DNA of 64,000 nucleotides from Isoperla grammatica (Eukaryota > Arthropoda > Insecta > Plecoptera > Perlodidae). How positions within the stretch are numbered: the stretch's first letter is position 1; the number at the start of each line of letters is the position of its first letter. Of this stretch, positions 21,336-33,800 are shown one piece after another. The translations under genes and the position numbers were made by a program. Under the pieces are notes generated by a model that was given only the letters and a program-made list of their open reading frames with translations, had not been told where the DNA came from and did not search any database. The DNA lies in assembly GCA_945910005.1 (NCBI GenBank), contig OX246745.1, forward strand, positions 7,914,765 to 7,978,764. The letters run 5' to 3'.

Positions 21336-22075
21336 CATAGGCGTGCGCACGGCCCAGGCCTATTCGGCCCAGGCCGGACCTAATGTGTCAACTTCTCGGC
21401 CGGGCCGCGCTGGACTCCAATTCCTTTAGACCCGGCCTGGGCCGAGAGCAGTTTAACCCTTGAGTGAGTAATATAGGGTAAAGCCATCAGCAGTTTGTCT
21501 ACCACCTTTTACTGCCCAAAATGCTTTAGTCGGGTAGTAAAAGTTCGCCAAGTGACGCGATGACGGAGCCTGATTGGTCGGCTACTTCACCAAAGATATA
21601 CGAAGACAGCCGAAAACTCCGTCATCGCTTGGCGAACTTCTACTACCCGACTAAAGTGTGTTGGGCAGTATAAAGCGGTAGACAAACTGACGATTGCGTT
21701 GCGACTCTACACTTTATTAATCGCTCAACGGTTTAACTTTAAACTTAACTTCCAATTAGTCTTTAAATTAAAATGCACAATCAGTAGCGCGTTTTTACGC
21801 AAAGGCACACTTCACCTGGGGCTGTGCAAATAATTTGTAATGTATCTTTTATTTAAATGAAACGAAACATAGCTCTATAGGGGCCACAAGATTTTATGGC
21901 ACCGGAAAGCGTCGCGTCTTAAAATCGCGTTTTAGGCCATAAAAGTTATTGCATCAACTGAAAATTTTTTCGCCTACGGCGAAATTGCCTCCGCCGGCTG
22001 GGGCTTCGCCCCAGACCCCAGCTGTGCCACGCCACTTCGTGCCGGGTCTAATGTCAGACGCTGCGCACGCCTATG
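21336..22075. mobile_element. hAT-type non-autonomous element (740 bp)
   Basis: The termini CATAGGCGTGCGCA and TGCGCACGCCTATG are a perfect 14-bp inverted repeat flanked by a perfect 8-bp duplication GTAATGTT (21328-21335 and 22076-22083). Subterminal regions are GC-rich (GGCCCAGGCC pairs; TGGGGCTTCGCCCCAGACCCC). No transposase. It hosts a fold-back MITE at 21491. Confidence 0.9.
21491..21689. mobile_element. Fold-back MITE nested in the hAT element
   Basis: The left arm begins CAGTTTGTCTACCACC and includes CTTTAGTCGGGTAGTA, AAGTTCGCCAAG and GATGACGGAG. The right arm is its reverse complement with scattered changes, ending GGTAGACAAACTG. Arms are about 70 bp. It lies wholly inside the hAT element and so is younger. 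Confidence 0.82.
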
Positions 22076-23683
22076 GTAATGTTATGGTACCTAACTCAAT
22101 TATTTGTTGATTAAACAGTGTGTGATGTATCACTGGAAGTGTGGCTTTAGAGAAAGCAACGAGTGTGGCATAAAGTTTCTTAGATAAGATTTAGTTACTT
22201 TCTTTGTTTGGACAAAGATTGTTCTGCAGTTGCAATGGTAACAGGTGAAGTGAGGAAAAGCATATAATGAAACGTCACTGAATGTGGAAGATATTACAGT
22301 AGGCCTAGTATTGTACCAGACAAATCAAACACTGAACAGACTTCAGTTATTTTATTTCGAAGGGCCGAACGGAAAGAGACAACCTGGAGGAGAAACGCTC
22401 ATTGGAATTTATGTTGGGCAGGCCTACTTCAGTTTCTACAATTATTGGGTTATCACCACTTGCTTCTAATTCACTATGTACAAAACACAAGTTTAATGTG
22501 CATTGGATGAAGGTGCCTTAGTTCCAATCGGTTGCAGAGTGTGGTATCTACTCCGTATATCACGTCAATCTGAAGCGCCCTCATCTAAGCCGACTGCGAA
22601 TTCAGCCAATCACATCACAGGGCGTGGCTGCCCGCGCATCGCAGAGCCGCTTTGACATGTAGGCCCTATATCACTTAAACCATTTAGCAAATTCTAACCT
22701 CCAAATCGCTTGCCAAAGCGACATTAAATAAATAAATAAATAAATAAGTATTGGATCCAGAACCACCTTGAGGTAAATTTGACGTATATATACCACACTC
22801 TATGGCTAGGAGAAAACGTTTAATTTTATAAACGTTTAATATTTTTCCGAATTTTTCGCGTTTAAACGTAACACCCCTCCTGTCCACAAAATGATAATAA
22901 AAAATTACAGTAGTTGTAACATTCGCGAAAAGACACTGTCAACGAAATAACACGTGTGATTTATTATTTATTATTCATTGTTGATTAGCCTATATTCTCC
23001 ACCTTTTTGTGCGATTCCATTTATCAGCTAAGTTTAGCTCGGTCAAAGCGACCCCGACGGTAGGTCCTATCATTGCCGAACGAAGTAAAGCTTGAAGACA
23101 AATTAAGTGCACACTCAGACCATCTAATAAAGACTCAGCCCGCTTGATGAACGTAGTCATTGTATACAACGGAAGGGAGCGTGAATTGTCATGTTCCACG
23201 TACGTAGGAATGACTTCGGGCCTACAAATTTGAATCTGATTCTCGTAAGCTGGATCCAGTTTCAACCCGGTTCGAAAAAAAATACAAACAATCACCTGCT
23301 ATAATATTATAGTTTGTTCATTTTCCATTACAAAACGAGTAGGCCTAAGGGAAATTAGTATTACACACACGTAGTTTATGCAAGACGTGGGGCAACCGAC
23401 AACACTCAATTAAACAAATAACGAATCCCATCAAACTCGAGGCCAATATGTAGGAAAAGTGGATTTGCAACCCCCTATCAATAGTTTACGTGCAACTTTT
23501 GAACAACAAAATTGATCGGTTTGAAAAATGAGATCCGGATCTTGATAGAACCAGTTTCAATCTGGTTTCCAGGTAGGCCTATCTGAAGTCATTCCTAGTT
23601 CAACGTTAAATAATGCAAAATCAGATTTGTCAGAAAAGGTATTAAATGTAAACATCTCAGTTCAGAGTTAAAAGAATCCCAAC
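22076..23683. other. Intergenic, little structure
   Basis: Contains a short (AATA)n run near 22725-22748 and a GC-richer segment near 22560-22660. No gene can be supported. Confidence 0.5.
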
Positions 23684-25035
23684 CAGGGGTCGAAATTAAC
23701 GCTCCCCCGAGGCTAGTAAAACTTTGCTCGGGCTAGTAAAATTCTTATTTCACTAGCCCGACGGGCAAGTACGTTTTCCAGAGCTTACAATTGCCGTTCA
23801 AAAAATCATAATATTTCGCGCCGATCACCTTGCAAGTTTCCCGTACTTGTGCGCTACCTATTATTGAAAATTGGTACTTTTATAAATTACAACCCTGGAA
23901 CTAGCGCTGCGCAGTTCACTGACGACGACAAAAGCTCTTTAGTGAGACACTTGTAAATCACGGAGTCGACATTGCAGCGCTAAGTGTTGAATGGGAAATG
24001 TTTAAATTCAAGGTTCTCAAGCTGGAAACAGGTCAAACTAATGAGGTTTGCCCTGCATTGCTGTCAAAAGAAATGGGCCTATCAAACTTAAATAGATTGT
24101 TTCTTTTGTTGCTTTTTCTCCCAACAACTTCAGTAGAGTGTGAGCGTGGCTTTTCTCACATGAAAAAAATTAAGTCTGATTGGCGGAGCAAATTGGCAAC
24201 TAAAACAATGTGTGACATTTTGCGCATCAAATTGATGAAAACGTCGATTGAAAAGTTTGATCCTAAACCAGCAATGGAATTGTGGATAGCAGGTGCATTA
24301 CGCCAAAGACGACCAGATAATAAAACATTCAAGAAGAGGTGGGTTGAGTAAAGCACTGACAGTTTGCCAACATCTGGGGAAGAAGAAGATGAAGAAAATG
24401 ATGATATGATGAAGAAGGAGTAGAAGAAGAAGAAGAAGAGCAGCTGGAGGAGGAGTGTCTGCAATGAGTCAGTATAAAATTGAAGGTGTGAGTGTGACTG
24501 TTACCTGTTGATATCCGAGAGTTACATTGAAGAGGGAATAAGGACAATGTGTTTTTAAGTTTTTGTAACTTGTTATATGAGCAGTTATTTTATTATATGT
24601 CGGGGCCAGAGGTGTGTATTCAAGTAAAAAATATAGTAATTTTCATAAATGTGTTTACAGATAGGCCTAGATACAGACTAGCCTACAGCAGTATATATCT
24701 CACGCTAAGTCACAATGCATCTTTTTTAATATCATATAATCATATAATTTTCCAAGTAGAACATACAAAAAATAAAAAGCTTTTCATTCATTTAGGCCAA
24801 CAGGTTTAGTATGGTAAACAATAGTTCCCACTCACATCCCTAGTCCCCCATAAAAACACGTCAAACCTGGCGAATATTGTGAGTTGTGACCCAAAACTTT
24901 CATGTATGAATAATGATCGTTTTACATCAATATAACCTATTTCATTACGGGCTAGTAAAAATGGTCTCGGGCAAGAGCAGTATTGAGTAGCAGTAGTATC
25001 TAGCAGTATAGAGGAGTATTGATTTTCGACCCCTG
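23684..25035 (+). mobile_element. hAT element with remnant transposase (1352 bp)
   Basis: The termini CAGGGGTCGAAATTAAC and the right-end TTTTCGACCCCTG are inverted, and the flanks carry a perfect 8-bp duplication ATCCCAAC (23676-23683 and 25036-25043). The subterminal motif GGGCTAGTAAAA occurs near both ends. The interior encodes only the C-terminal dimerisation region of a hAT transposase. The rest of the enzyme is missing. Confidence 0.92.
23998..24351 (+). pseudogene. hAT transposase, C-terminal (dimerisation) fragment
   Basis: A 117-residue frame ending in TAA. The core LLFLPTTSVECERGFSHMKK followed by IKSDWRSKL is the hallmark of the hAT family C-terminal dimerisation domain (P-x-S-x2-x-E-R-x-FS, then IK-x-x-xR-x-xL). 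The catalytic DDE part and the BED finger are absent. The methionine is arbitrary; the frame is open upstream. An acidic (GAA)n-like stretch follows at 24375-24440. Confidence 0.88.
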
Positions 25036-25474
25036 ATCCCAACTCTAAGTTTACGCAGTTCATACATGATTGTATCAACATATTGCCTTTTGATGTCCGA
25101 TTGTAGGCCTACAGTATAGACCAGAAACCTTACAAAACATAATTTTTATTTTTGGGTACATTTTTGCATGATTTTCATCTCCGAGTTACCCTGTTTAAAT
25201 GACTTCAAAAATCAACATGAAGAATGGGGCCCTCCAAATGAACTAACAGCTTTCCCCTTTTGGGAGCAATGGCGGGGACTGCGGGGACAGTAACTAGGCC
25301 TAGGCCTAGGGGCTACGCCACTGCAGTTTACCATACGTGAAAACAAAATTAAATAGTAATTGGCAGCACAACGGTCCACGGTGAGTCTTGATGATTCCCG
25401 AGGCCTAGATGATTGGAAGGCATTATTGCTGAACTAACATACTAACATTCTTTTGGACAGTTCAATTCAGGTTA

Positions 25475-25538
25475 AGTTAGGTTAGATTGGGATGTTTGTC
25501 ATGATTTATTATTGATCAGGTTAGGTTAGGTTAGGTTA
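25475..25538. repeat. Degenerate TTAGG repeats
   Basis: AGGTTAGGTTAGGTTAGGTTA at 25518-25538 and looser units (AGGTTAAGTTAGGTTAG) at 25478. TTAGG is the arthropod-type telomere unit. Internal copies are common in such genomes and do not show a telomere here. Confidence 0.75.
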
Positions 25539-26632
25539 TTGATACGTTCCTCATGATTGATTGGTGACATTTAAAGACTGTCGTCGCATTGTGTAAGCTA
25601 GGGTACGTGGATCGCTGTGCTAAACTTTTACCCACATAAATTACTAAATAACGTATTTTATAACATAAATCAGAACATTACGTCGATCTTAACCTCACTT
25701 TACAATGTGATTACCTGTCGGAATGCTGTTTGTAATGAACATATCCAATAATTCCAATTGTCGCACAACAGGATAACCCCAATACAGTTTTTGAAGAGAG
25801 CGACATGTTAGTAGTCTATGCCTACCAGCTAAATGTACAAAGAAACAAGTATCCAAAACTGTTTTAAGAAATTAATTTCACGCGTTGAAATAACAAGTGC
25901 CATATCAGCCATACGCAAGGTCGATATAAATAGTTACTACTTTACCGACCTTGATACATGAGCATGAGAGAGCCAATCAAATTCAAAAGATTTAAACGAG
26001 GTGTAATCGTGCAAAACGAAAAGGCGTTTATGTCATTTAGGTTCTTTATTAATTAATAATTAAAGAACCTGGTCAATTTGGCAGTGTGTCTGATAGCCAA
26101 ACGTGCACTTTTTAACAAATAGTCTGGTAGCAGTGTTTTTATTTTTAAATTAGGCCGCATTACAGCAGTTTTACTTTTGGCCGCTAGGGTTTTTATCAAT
26201 GATAAACATTGGAGAACACAAATTTAAAAAATAACAGACACATTTATTTTCATGATTCATTTTTCTGGTCTTTGCGGCATTTGAAATATTTTTTAAATAA
26301 TTACAAATGATGATAAAACATAATAATTATTTTCCCGCCCGTAATCATTCCCCATCGCCAACAAACATAGCAACGGCTACGGGGTCACCACAAAAGCCGC
26401 CATTACGTAATAGTCTCGTAACCAGAAATGAAAAGAAATAGAATACATTTTATTTGATAATGTATTGAAATAAATAATAAAGACAAAATTACAATAAAAT
26501 GATTTCTTAAAAATGCACTGTTTTCCTAATTTGTGCTATAGGAAACATTTAGAATTTAGAAATAGCTGTAATGAATTTTTGTTATTTTAATTAATATTGC
26601 GCATAACCGCCATTTTCGTTGCTTTGCAGCCT

Positions 26633-26668
26633 CGTCCATCTTCGTTCTTTCATTGTTGAAGATGGACG
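26633..26668. repeat. 11-bp-stem hairpin upstream of the TSR-precursor gene
   Basis: CGTCCATCTTC (26633-26643) and GAAGATGGACG (26658-26668) are perfectly complementary around a 14-nt loop. The right arm also holds an ATG opening an 18-codon frame, a possible upstream ORF. Confidence 0.6.
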
Positions 26669-27005
26669 GGAGCAGATGTGGGTTTTGTGCTCGGCTCCAG
26701 AGATTTTATAAATAATTCATATAAAAGTACCAACGACTTCGAACTGAGTGCGCAAAAACTTTGAAGTAAGTCCATTAACAAAATATTTATTTAATTAATC
26801 AATCTAATTGACTCAATTGTACATTTTAACTCTGATTTAAACCTTGGCTAACGGAGCCGTTCTGCTTATTGAAAAGTTACAACTTTTGTTTGTTGCTCTC
26901 TCTCACCTCTAGGCGTCAAGATACATCTGAACACCATCATTTTAAACAACCTACGATAAGATCCATTGTGATAATCCATAATCCAATCCATTGTGATAAG
27001 AGTGC

Positions 27006-27190
27006 AGTCTAGGCCTAGGGCATAACAAGAACCACATCTATTAGCCAAGTTGGGCTAGGCCTAGGCGCCTAGGCCTGGCCTATGCCCCTGATTCTGGCTA
27101 GGCTAGGCTAGGCGAGCATAGGCCTATAAGGACGAAGTTGAGTTAAGCCCTAGAACGTGATCTAGTATTCTAAGAGGCTTAGGCCTATTG
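27006..27190. repeat. TAGGCCTA-rich island before the TSR-precursor gene
   Basis: GGCCTAGG and relatives recur (for example GGGCTAGGCCTAGGCGCCTA and GGCTAGGCTAGGCTAGGCGA) just before the ATG at 27233, within or next to the 5' UTR. Confidence 0.8.
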
Positions 27191-27232
27191 TGCTTAATAA
27201 TTTGACTATTATTCTTACTATTAATACTGAAA

Positions 27233-27899
27233 ATGTCACAATTAATGATTTTGTTATGCGGTGCAGTACTGACATGTTTTCTATTGGAAATATCATGTGA
27301 GGCCACTATTCAGCAAGAGAGATACCAGAATACGACTTTAGTAAACTTATACCGGAATGACGTTAAGCCCTCATGGAAGAAGGGTGAAGAGCTAGTACAG
27401 CCTATGGTTGAACCTAGCCTTAAAGTACAAACTAGAAACAGGCGTACTAAGGCTAAAAAAGCACATACTTATAGGGCACCGGTGCACAAGCATAAGAAAT
27501 GCATTTGCAGTAGTGCATGTGATGAATTAAATAAATTTCCACATGGCTGCCCTAAATCATGCCACTGTAAGCAACAGAGTAGGATTGAACATGTCAACCA
27601 GGGAGTGAGCTCACTCCCTAGGTTTATTGATTTTCCAATCTCGAATCAAGTGCAAAATGCATATAATATTGACTCGCCTAATGAAGACCAGGCATCTACA
27701 TTTGCAAAACAACAGCTCCAGTTGACAAAAGAGCCAATCGTAGATGTTACCCTTCCTTCTACATCACCGATAGATGACTTGAAACCTGATAACCAAGACA
27801 CATTTTCTAGTGGACTCAATGCAGTTGGGGAAGTAGCAGATAATCTTCTAGAGAAGCTAAATTATTTGGAAGATACTGTTCGAAATAACACAGATGAAG
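27233..27899 (+). CDS. TSR-precursor exon 1: signal peptide and six-Cys motif
   Basis: The exon encodes residues 1-222 plus one base. The donor is GATGAAG|GTGAGC at 27900. If unspliced, the frame ends 6 codons later at EPYNV-stop, so a short secreted isoform of 228 residues would result from intron retention. NxT glycosylation sites occur (for example NTT at 33-35, and NNT near the end). Confidence 0.78.
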
Positions 27900-30800
27900 G
27901 TGAGCCATACAATGTTTAACCAATTGTTGCTGTTCTTGTTTGTTTCTCCTTGCAGTAATTTTTTGTATATGGAGTGGTGGTGTGTCTAATAAAATTGCCA
28001 GCGCAGTTGCCGCGGTCGATTAGGCGTTGGTCTACTAAACCGCAGTCCCTGCGTTCCAGGTTCGAATCCTGGCTTGGGCATGGATGTCACGTGGCATTTT
28101 TTCATCTTCATAATCACCCACACATCGTCTCGATAAGCATTGTTGCAAAAATATGAGACATTAAACCCCAAATATCATATGTAATAAAGTCTTTACATTA
28201 TCTTCCTGTAAGGAGTTTTCATAGGTGAATCGATACAACTAGATTCTTGTGTTTTAAAGAGGACTCTGGGTAAGGTGACCAGATGTACTAGACTGGTTTG
28301 ATGGGTGGAGTCACTTTTTCACAACTCTTGTAGCCTACTGATATCCCGAGAGACTCGTTAAAACTACATAGGTATTCAAACCAATTTGTAATTTGAGGGA
28401 GGGAAAATGTCCCGGTATTCTGCCAATCACTATTCTGTCGGGATTGCAACAGCACTTTGGTTGAGGGGGAACGGGGAGGAGGGGGTGCAGTTGTCCGACA
28501 GTCGGCAGAGTTTATTCCAACAACAGTTAGGTTATCTGGCAAAATACTCACATCTCTACTTATCTGTCATTCTGTCAAGCAGTAGTGCCAGAAGTTTATC
28601 TTGTTGGGGGGGCACATGAAGACAGTGGCATATCCGAGAATGGACCATGGGGGGATTCGAACATCCCAACTAGAAAGGGGTATGGGGTGAAAGCCCCAGC
28701 TGCCGGAGGCCTTTTCGTAAAGGCGATTTTTTTTTTACATGCAACGTTTTAGGCTTAACGCCTCTGAACACGTTTCAGAATCGTACAATGTCATAGAGTA
28801 GGTTTCTTATTCGTATTGTTCATTATTCTTATATTTTCTTTTTCGTATTGAATTTGGCTATGAATCAAGGAATATCGAATTTCTTCATCATGTGAAGTCT
28901 TGACACAGGCGGGATTGGAAAACGGTTCCTTCTCTCCTTGTATCTTCTTTTTTTTTGGGCCAGCAGGCACTGGCTGTCATTCGGGTGTAGCATCCTCAGA
29001 GTCCAATTGATTATAATTTAAATTTCTCCGAAATATAATATGATACAAATTATTAGATTTGGGCATGGAAATCAAACTTCCGATGAAACATTTAAGTTGA
29101 ACAAAAATTTAGCAAAGTAGCCTATGCTTGTTAAAACTAAAATTTGTTCAACTGTCTGCAAGACCGGTTCTTCATGCTTTTAATGTTAATGGTATCCATG
29201 GAGAAAGAAAGACGTACACACGTCAATATTCTGATCGATCAATCAATCATATTACTATCAATCACTTTTGAGTGCAAACAGTCCGAAGACTTGTGTCGAC
29301 CAAACCATGTACGTATTACTGTGGCAATACCTGTTTTAAAACAAATGATCGCGGAGCGATAGGTCGTCATGTTCTACCTGTGACTCGGGCAATGTAAACC
29401 ATATGTCTTGCACACACTCTCCCCCGAGATGAAGTAAAAGAGCCTTCTTCCGCTTGGGCTCCGGTGACACCCTTCGCGAGAACAAAGAGTTCAAACGATC
29501 TCAGCCATCTGTCCCATTTAAGTGATGCAACACTGGTATCGGCACCAGGTACGAACGGCTTGATAGACGCGCTATCAGAGTCCATCGCGAACCGTATTGA
29601 AACTTTGCGGCAACCGAATTAAATCACGACAAAACACGCACCATGCACTCGCAATATCGCCGAACACCTTAGAAATTGATCCTCGTCGCCATTGTAATGT
29701 ATCTGGAGGTGGAAGGAAAGGCAAAACAATATGCGAGCACTCAAGTTAGCGCCATGTTTTATTGACTAATTACACTATGCATGTGATTGCGTTATCAGCG
29801 CAACGCTGAGCAATTAAAACGTAGGAGTCGGTAATACAGTATACTACAAGTGCCAGCAGGTAAAAATGAGAATCGGGGAGCAAAAGAGAGCACCAAGGCT
29901 GTGGTTAGAGTGGTCTGCTTGTTGCTTGCCCAAGCAGTGTGCTTGTGGCCAAGGGGCGCCCTCAGTTTAGGTATCTTGATTGATTGATTGATATTTGGGC
30001 TTAACGTCCAAATATCAATCAATCAATCAATCTTAACATCCGATGAAATTAACATTATTTTAGAAACAATTGTTTAAGAATAAGTAAGAGTAGGCCTACA
30101 ATAAGGTACACTTGTAAGGTACAAAAGTAAGAGGTCCTTAAATTGTTAAAAGATTGGAAAATTTTTAAATACTATGGGTGAATAAGTTTTATAAACAAAG
30201 GGACTGCTAGGATGAAGTTCAATTATAATTTCATGCACCTTTTCCATGCCCATTGGAACAGCCTGTCAAGTTTTTTCAAAATATTGTATGATAGGCTTAT
30301 GTAAAATGGGTTTGGTAAATGTTGAGTGAAATTAGAAATCTCATAGAAAATAAATTACATTTATAATGTTATTATTTCTTTTGGTCAACCGTCCATTGCG
30401 CATGTCAACACTTGCTTTCCAGTCCGTAATCTTCCGAACATTGTTGCCTACATTTTGTAAAAGAAACAAAATTTTTTGTTTGAAGACTGTAGTTGGTGGT
30501 ACTAGTTAAAGTGTTCGTTCACCTCTTGCTGCAATGTGTACCTATACACACATGTTGGTATGTAGAACACATATTGAACAACAGTTTCACCGAAAATGAT
30601 TCGAGTTCCACGTAATTAGTGGTTAAATGTTTTATTCAGCCCGTTGAACGTTCTACGTTTGGCAACACTGTACCCCCGAGTTTTGTTTGACCTTGCTTCA
30701 CACATCTGGAGGGATGGGCGAAAAGTAGCCGGCCAAGCGCATGTGTATAATCGTTTCAAATTTTCCGTCCGCTACAAATGAAACCGTTTTATACATCACA

Positions 30801-33800
30801 TTATAACAATACATAATACGGCAGGTCAAATAAAAGTTAACACAAATAGTACCGAACGTTTACGTCTTTCTTTAGTGTAGCGACATACTTGTAAGAAGAA
30901 GAATTTTTCCCCGAGATGTATTAAAAACGAAGCAAAATACGATAGTGATCGGTGCTAAAACTAATACACAATCAGGCTTTAATTACTGAATCGGTTATTA
31001 ACTTATCGACAATGCTGACTGAATGATTTACCAAGGTTCTCCTCAGTTATTGGAAGTATGTGGCTTTGAGTACTAGCCTATAGGCTACTATAACAGCGTC
31101 AAAACCTGTTCGACGCAATTGTAACTGTATTCCTTATTGTGACAAATACTATTATAATTATATTCCTTCTTAATAAATACTATTATCATTTCACAAATCG
31201 AAGAGAAATATAAACCCATTTCCAGTGAGTTGTTACAAATCTTGTATCTATCCGCTTGACCGCGCGCCTTCTGCGCCACTTTCATTTGAACAAAGTATCT
31301 CACCACACAACGTGCGCTCCCTCCCTAACTGTCTTCAGCCAACCACGCATCTTCCGTACCACCCCTCCTTCCCATGCCCGCTGGAGACGCAGCGCAGAGT
31401 TGGCAGCATGGGCCACATGACGTAGTGTGTCTTCCTGGAACGCGAATAAACAAAGGACACCTGATGGTATAGGCCGCGTGATATACACCTAAACATTGGT
31501 GTTTGGGGTTAAACTTTATATAGAGAACAACTTGCTAAAGAGGTGAACGGGCACTTTAACATATAGTGGTGTAGCATGGCACCACTCTGACTACTTAAAT
31601 TGTATTACGTCATTGTTTCATTATGATGCATATTGTTTGAAATCTGTAATGGCCTCGGTTGACTGAGTTTGAGTAGGTATTGAGGATCAGGTATTAGTTA
31701 CTTTCTATACATTTTTCAGTCATCAACATTTAAATTATCAGAGTTACAGACTTCAATCTACTCACGAATAAGTCTCGGCCAGAAATGGGAGTCTTGCAGT
31801 TGCTCTTATGGTCCCTGACTCTCTTGGCTACAGTTCTGCTTGTCTGATAATACAACTAAAATTAATAAAATGTGTTCAAAGGTTCATTGCTTGTTGTGGC
31901 CTGCGTAAAACACAGGGTTTAGGCAGTGGAAGGGCTAACAGATGCTGATCTGACTTCAGTCATGACTCACGAGGAAAGCGATTATAGGAAAATAACTGTT
32001 AACCCCTTTCTATAGAAATAACCATTGAATACTATTGCTTACAATTCCCATTAATTGCGTTTGAATTCCTTTGCATATGGTGCAACTACTGGTTACCGAT
32101 ACCATTGATTATGGGTATGGCTAATTCCTGTTGGGTGGGTAATGACTTTCAGCTAAATACGGTTGACACAATAGATTACAGTTGAATACTATTGGTTACA
32201 TCAGACATATCCAACTGTATTGAGCTGTATTTTTAAGCAGGGACTTCCACTTTTTCTTTACCCCTTGTCCCCTTTACATGAATCAACATGCCGTTGTCAG
32301 TTCATTTTGTTCATGTTCCCCTTTTTTGACCACGCACACACGCTCCACGATCCGGATCAATTATTGTTCAGTGGATTAAAACAAAACTCGGAATAAGATT
32401 TCATTTATTTAGCTTTCTGTAGTTCACCCATGTGCATATCATAAGTATGCGATTATTAGAAATTGTCAGATTTTGCAAAATAAACAATATATATACCAAT
32501 ATGTACATTAAATTACTAATGTCTACACAAGATTATGAAGATTACGAAGGCTATTAAACACGACATGACTAGCATTTAGGGATTTAAAATTTCTGGAAAA
32601 ATTGTAGTTCAGTAAAAACTTTGTTATCCCTTGGGAAAAAAACAATTTCCTGCAAAATAATCAGGAAACAGTACGTCATCAATAAAAATGTTTTCTAATA
32701 CAATGGGTGGCTTCCAGATTATTAAATATTTCACCAGCATCTGCTGCCTCCAGAAGGAATTTGTCCATCTTTGGATCAATTCATACTAAGAGTAGAAATA
32801 AACTAAATAACAATAGGGTGCAAAAAGTGGTTGCCATAAGAGCACATCTAATGGGGCATGTAAAGAAAACTTCTATAGCTGTAGAAGATGCTAGGGGTGA
32901 GCTCGTTGACAATACTTAGCCGATTCTTATCGAACACATTTCACATTGCCAATTTCTTATTCATAAGCATTCCAAAATTTAACCAAAATATTGAAAAAAT
33001 ATATTAACATTATTTTGAAAATCACAAACCTCTACCTGATAACACTTTTGTATGGTAACTGAGTATTTAAAATCCATGCCGGAAAGAGTAAATGAATGTA
33101 TACAAGGGGAAACTTTTTGTCATGAGCAAGTGAGCTTTGTTAGGCCTACACTTATTTACATGAGTAAATGATATGAATTTTAAGGCATAGATATGATTGC
33201 ATCTTAATTGAGTATGCTAAGAACAGATAAATTTTATAGTTTGATATGTAACTAATATGTAAACAGTTGGGAAATGGGAAACTCGAAGTCGACTCAATTC
33301 CCATGAGAATCTTGCTTGTATCAAAGTTATTAACCAATATGCAACTCAAGTTTTTGAGTACTTACAGTTACACGTCCCTAACATGTTTGTAATTTTAAGC
33401 ACCACTAATTTATGCCACACACACTTGCACCCCTTATTTATAGCATACAAATTACTAAACCTAGACTACTAGGTCAAGTATGACTATGATTAAAAAAAAA
33501 AACAGTCTTACTAAAACAATAAGCCTACTATGTATGTGATTTCCAGAATCCTCGGAGTACCGCAAGAAACGGCGTACAAATAAAGCCCGAGCTCACTCAC
33601 GAAAGACCCACCACAATGGACGATTAGCGAAAATGAAGGGATCTCATCAGCCTTTCTCTGAGATAAGACAATCTCGCGGTTCATCTGGGTGCAATACTTC
33701 AGATCAAGGTAACATGGGTTACGGGCGCACTCTTGATAAGTCACCTGCTGTTATTAGGCCAACATTCTATGAAACCCCACCACAAAAATTGTCTGCAAGG

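Larger units (their letters stand above)
25044..27232. other. Intergenic region upstream of the TSR-precursor gene
   Basis: Contains TTAGG-like repeats at 25475-25538, a palindrome AGGTTCTTTA/TAAAGAACCT at 26039-26070, a hairpin at 26633-26668, and an AGGCCTA-rich patch at 27006-27190. The segment 26590-26770 has two CCGCCATT-type motifs nearby and a donor-like GAAGTAAGT at 26762, so it may hold the first non-coding exon of the gene at 27233. Confidence 0.45.
27900..33546 (+). other. Intron of the TSR-precursor gene
   Basis: The intron runs from GTGAGC to the acceptor GTGATTTCCAG. It contains a tRNA-like SINE at 28005, a transposon-like GC-rich stretch at 28600-28760, a broken Gypsy gag piece at 29367 and a perfect palindrome at 29978. 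The rest (30050-33540) is AT-rich without features I can support. Confidence 0.65.

Noticed and set aside
25518..25538. Telomere
   Set aside because: Only about four TTAGG units, internal to a gene-bearing region.
33633..33635. ATG at 33633 as the start of the TSR-containing protein
   Set aside because: The frame is open upstream to a good acceptor at 33546 and joins in phase to a signal-peptide exon; a start at 33633 would give a TSR protein with no secretion signal.
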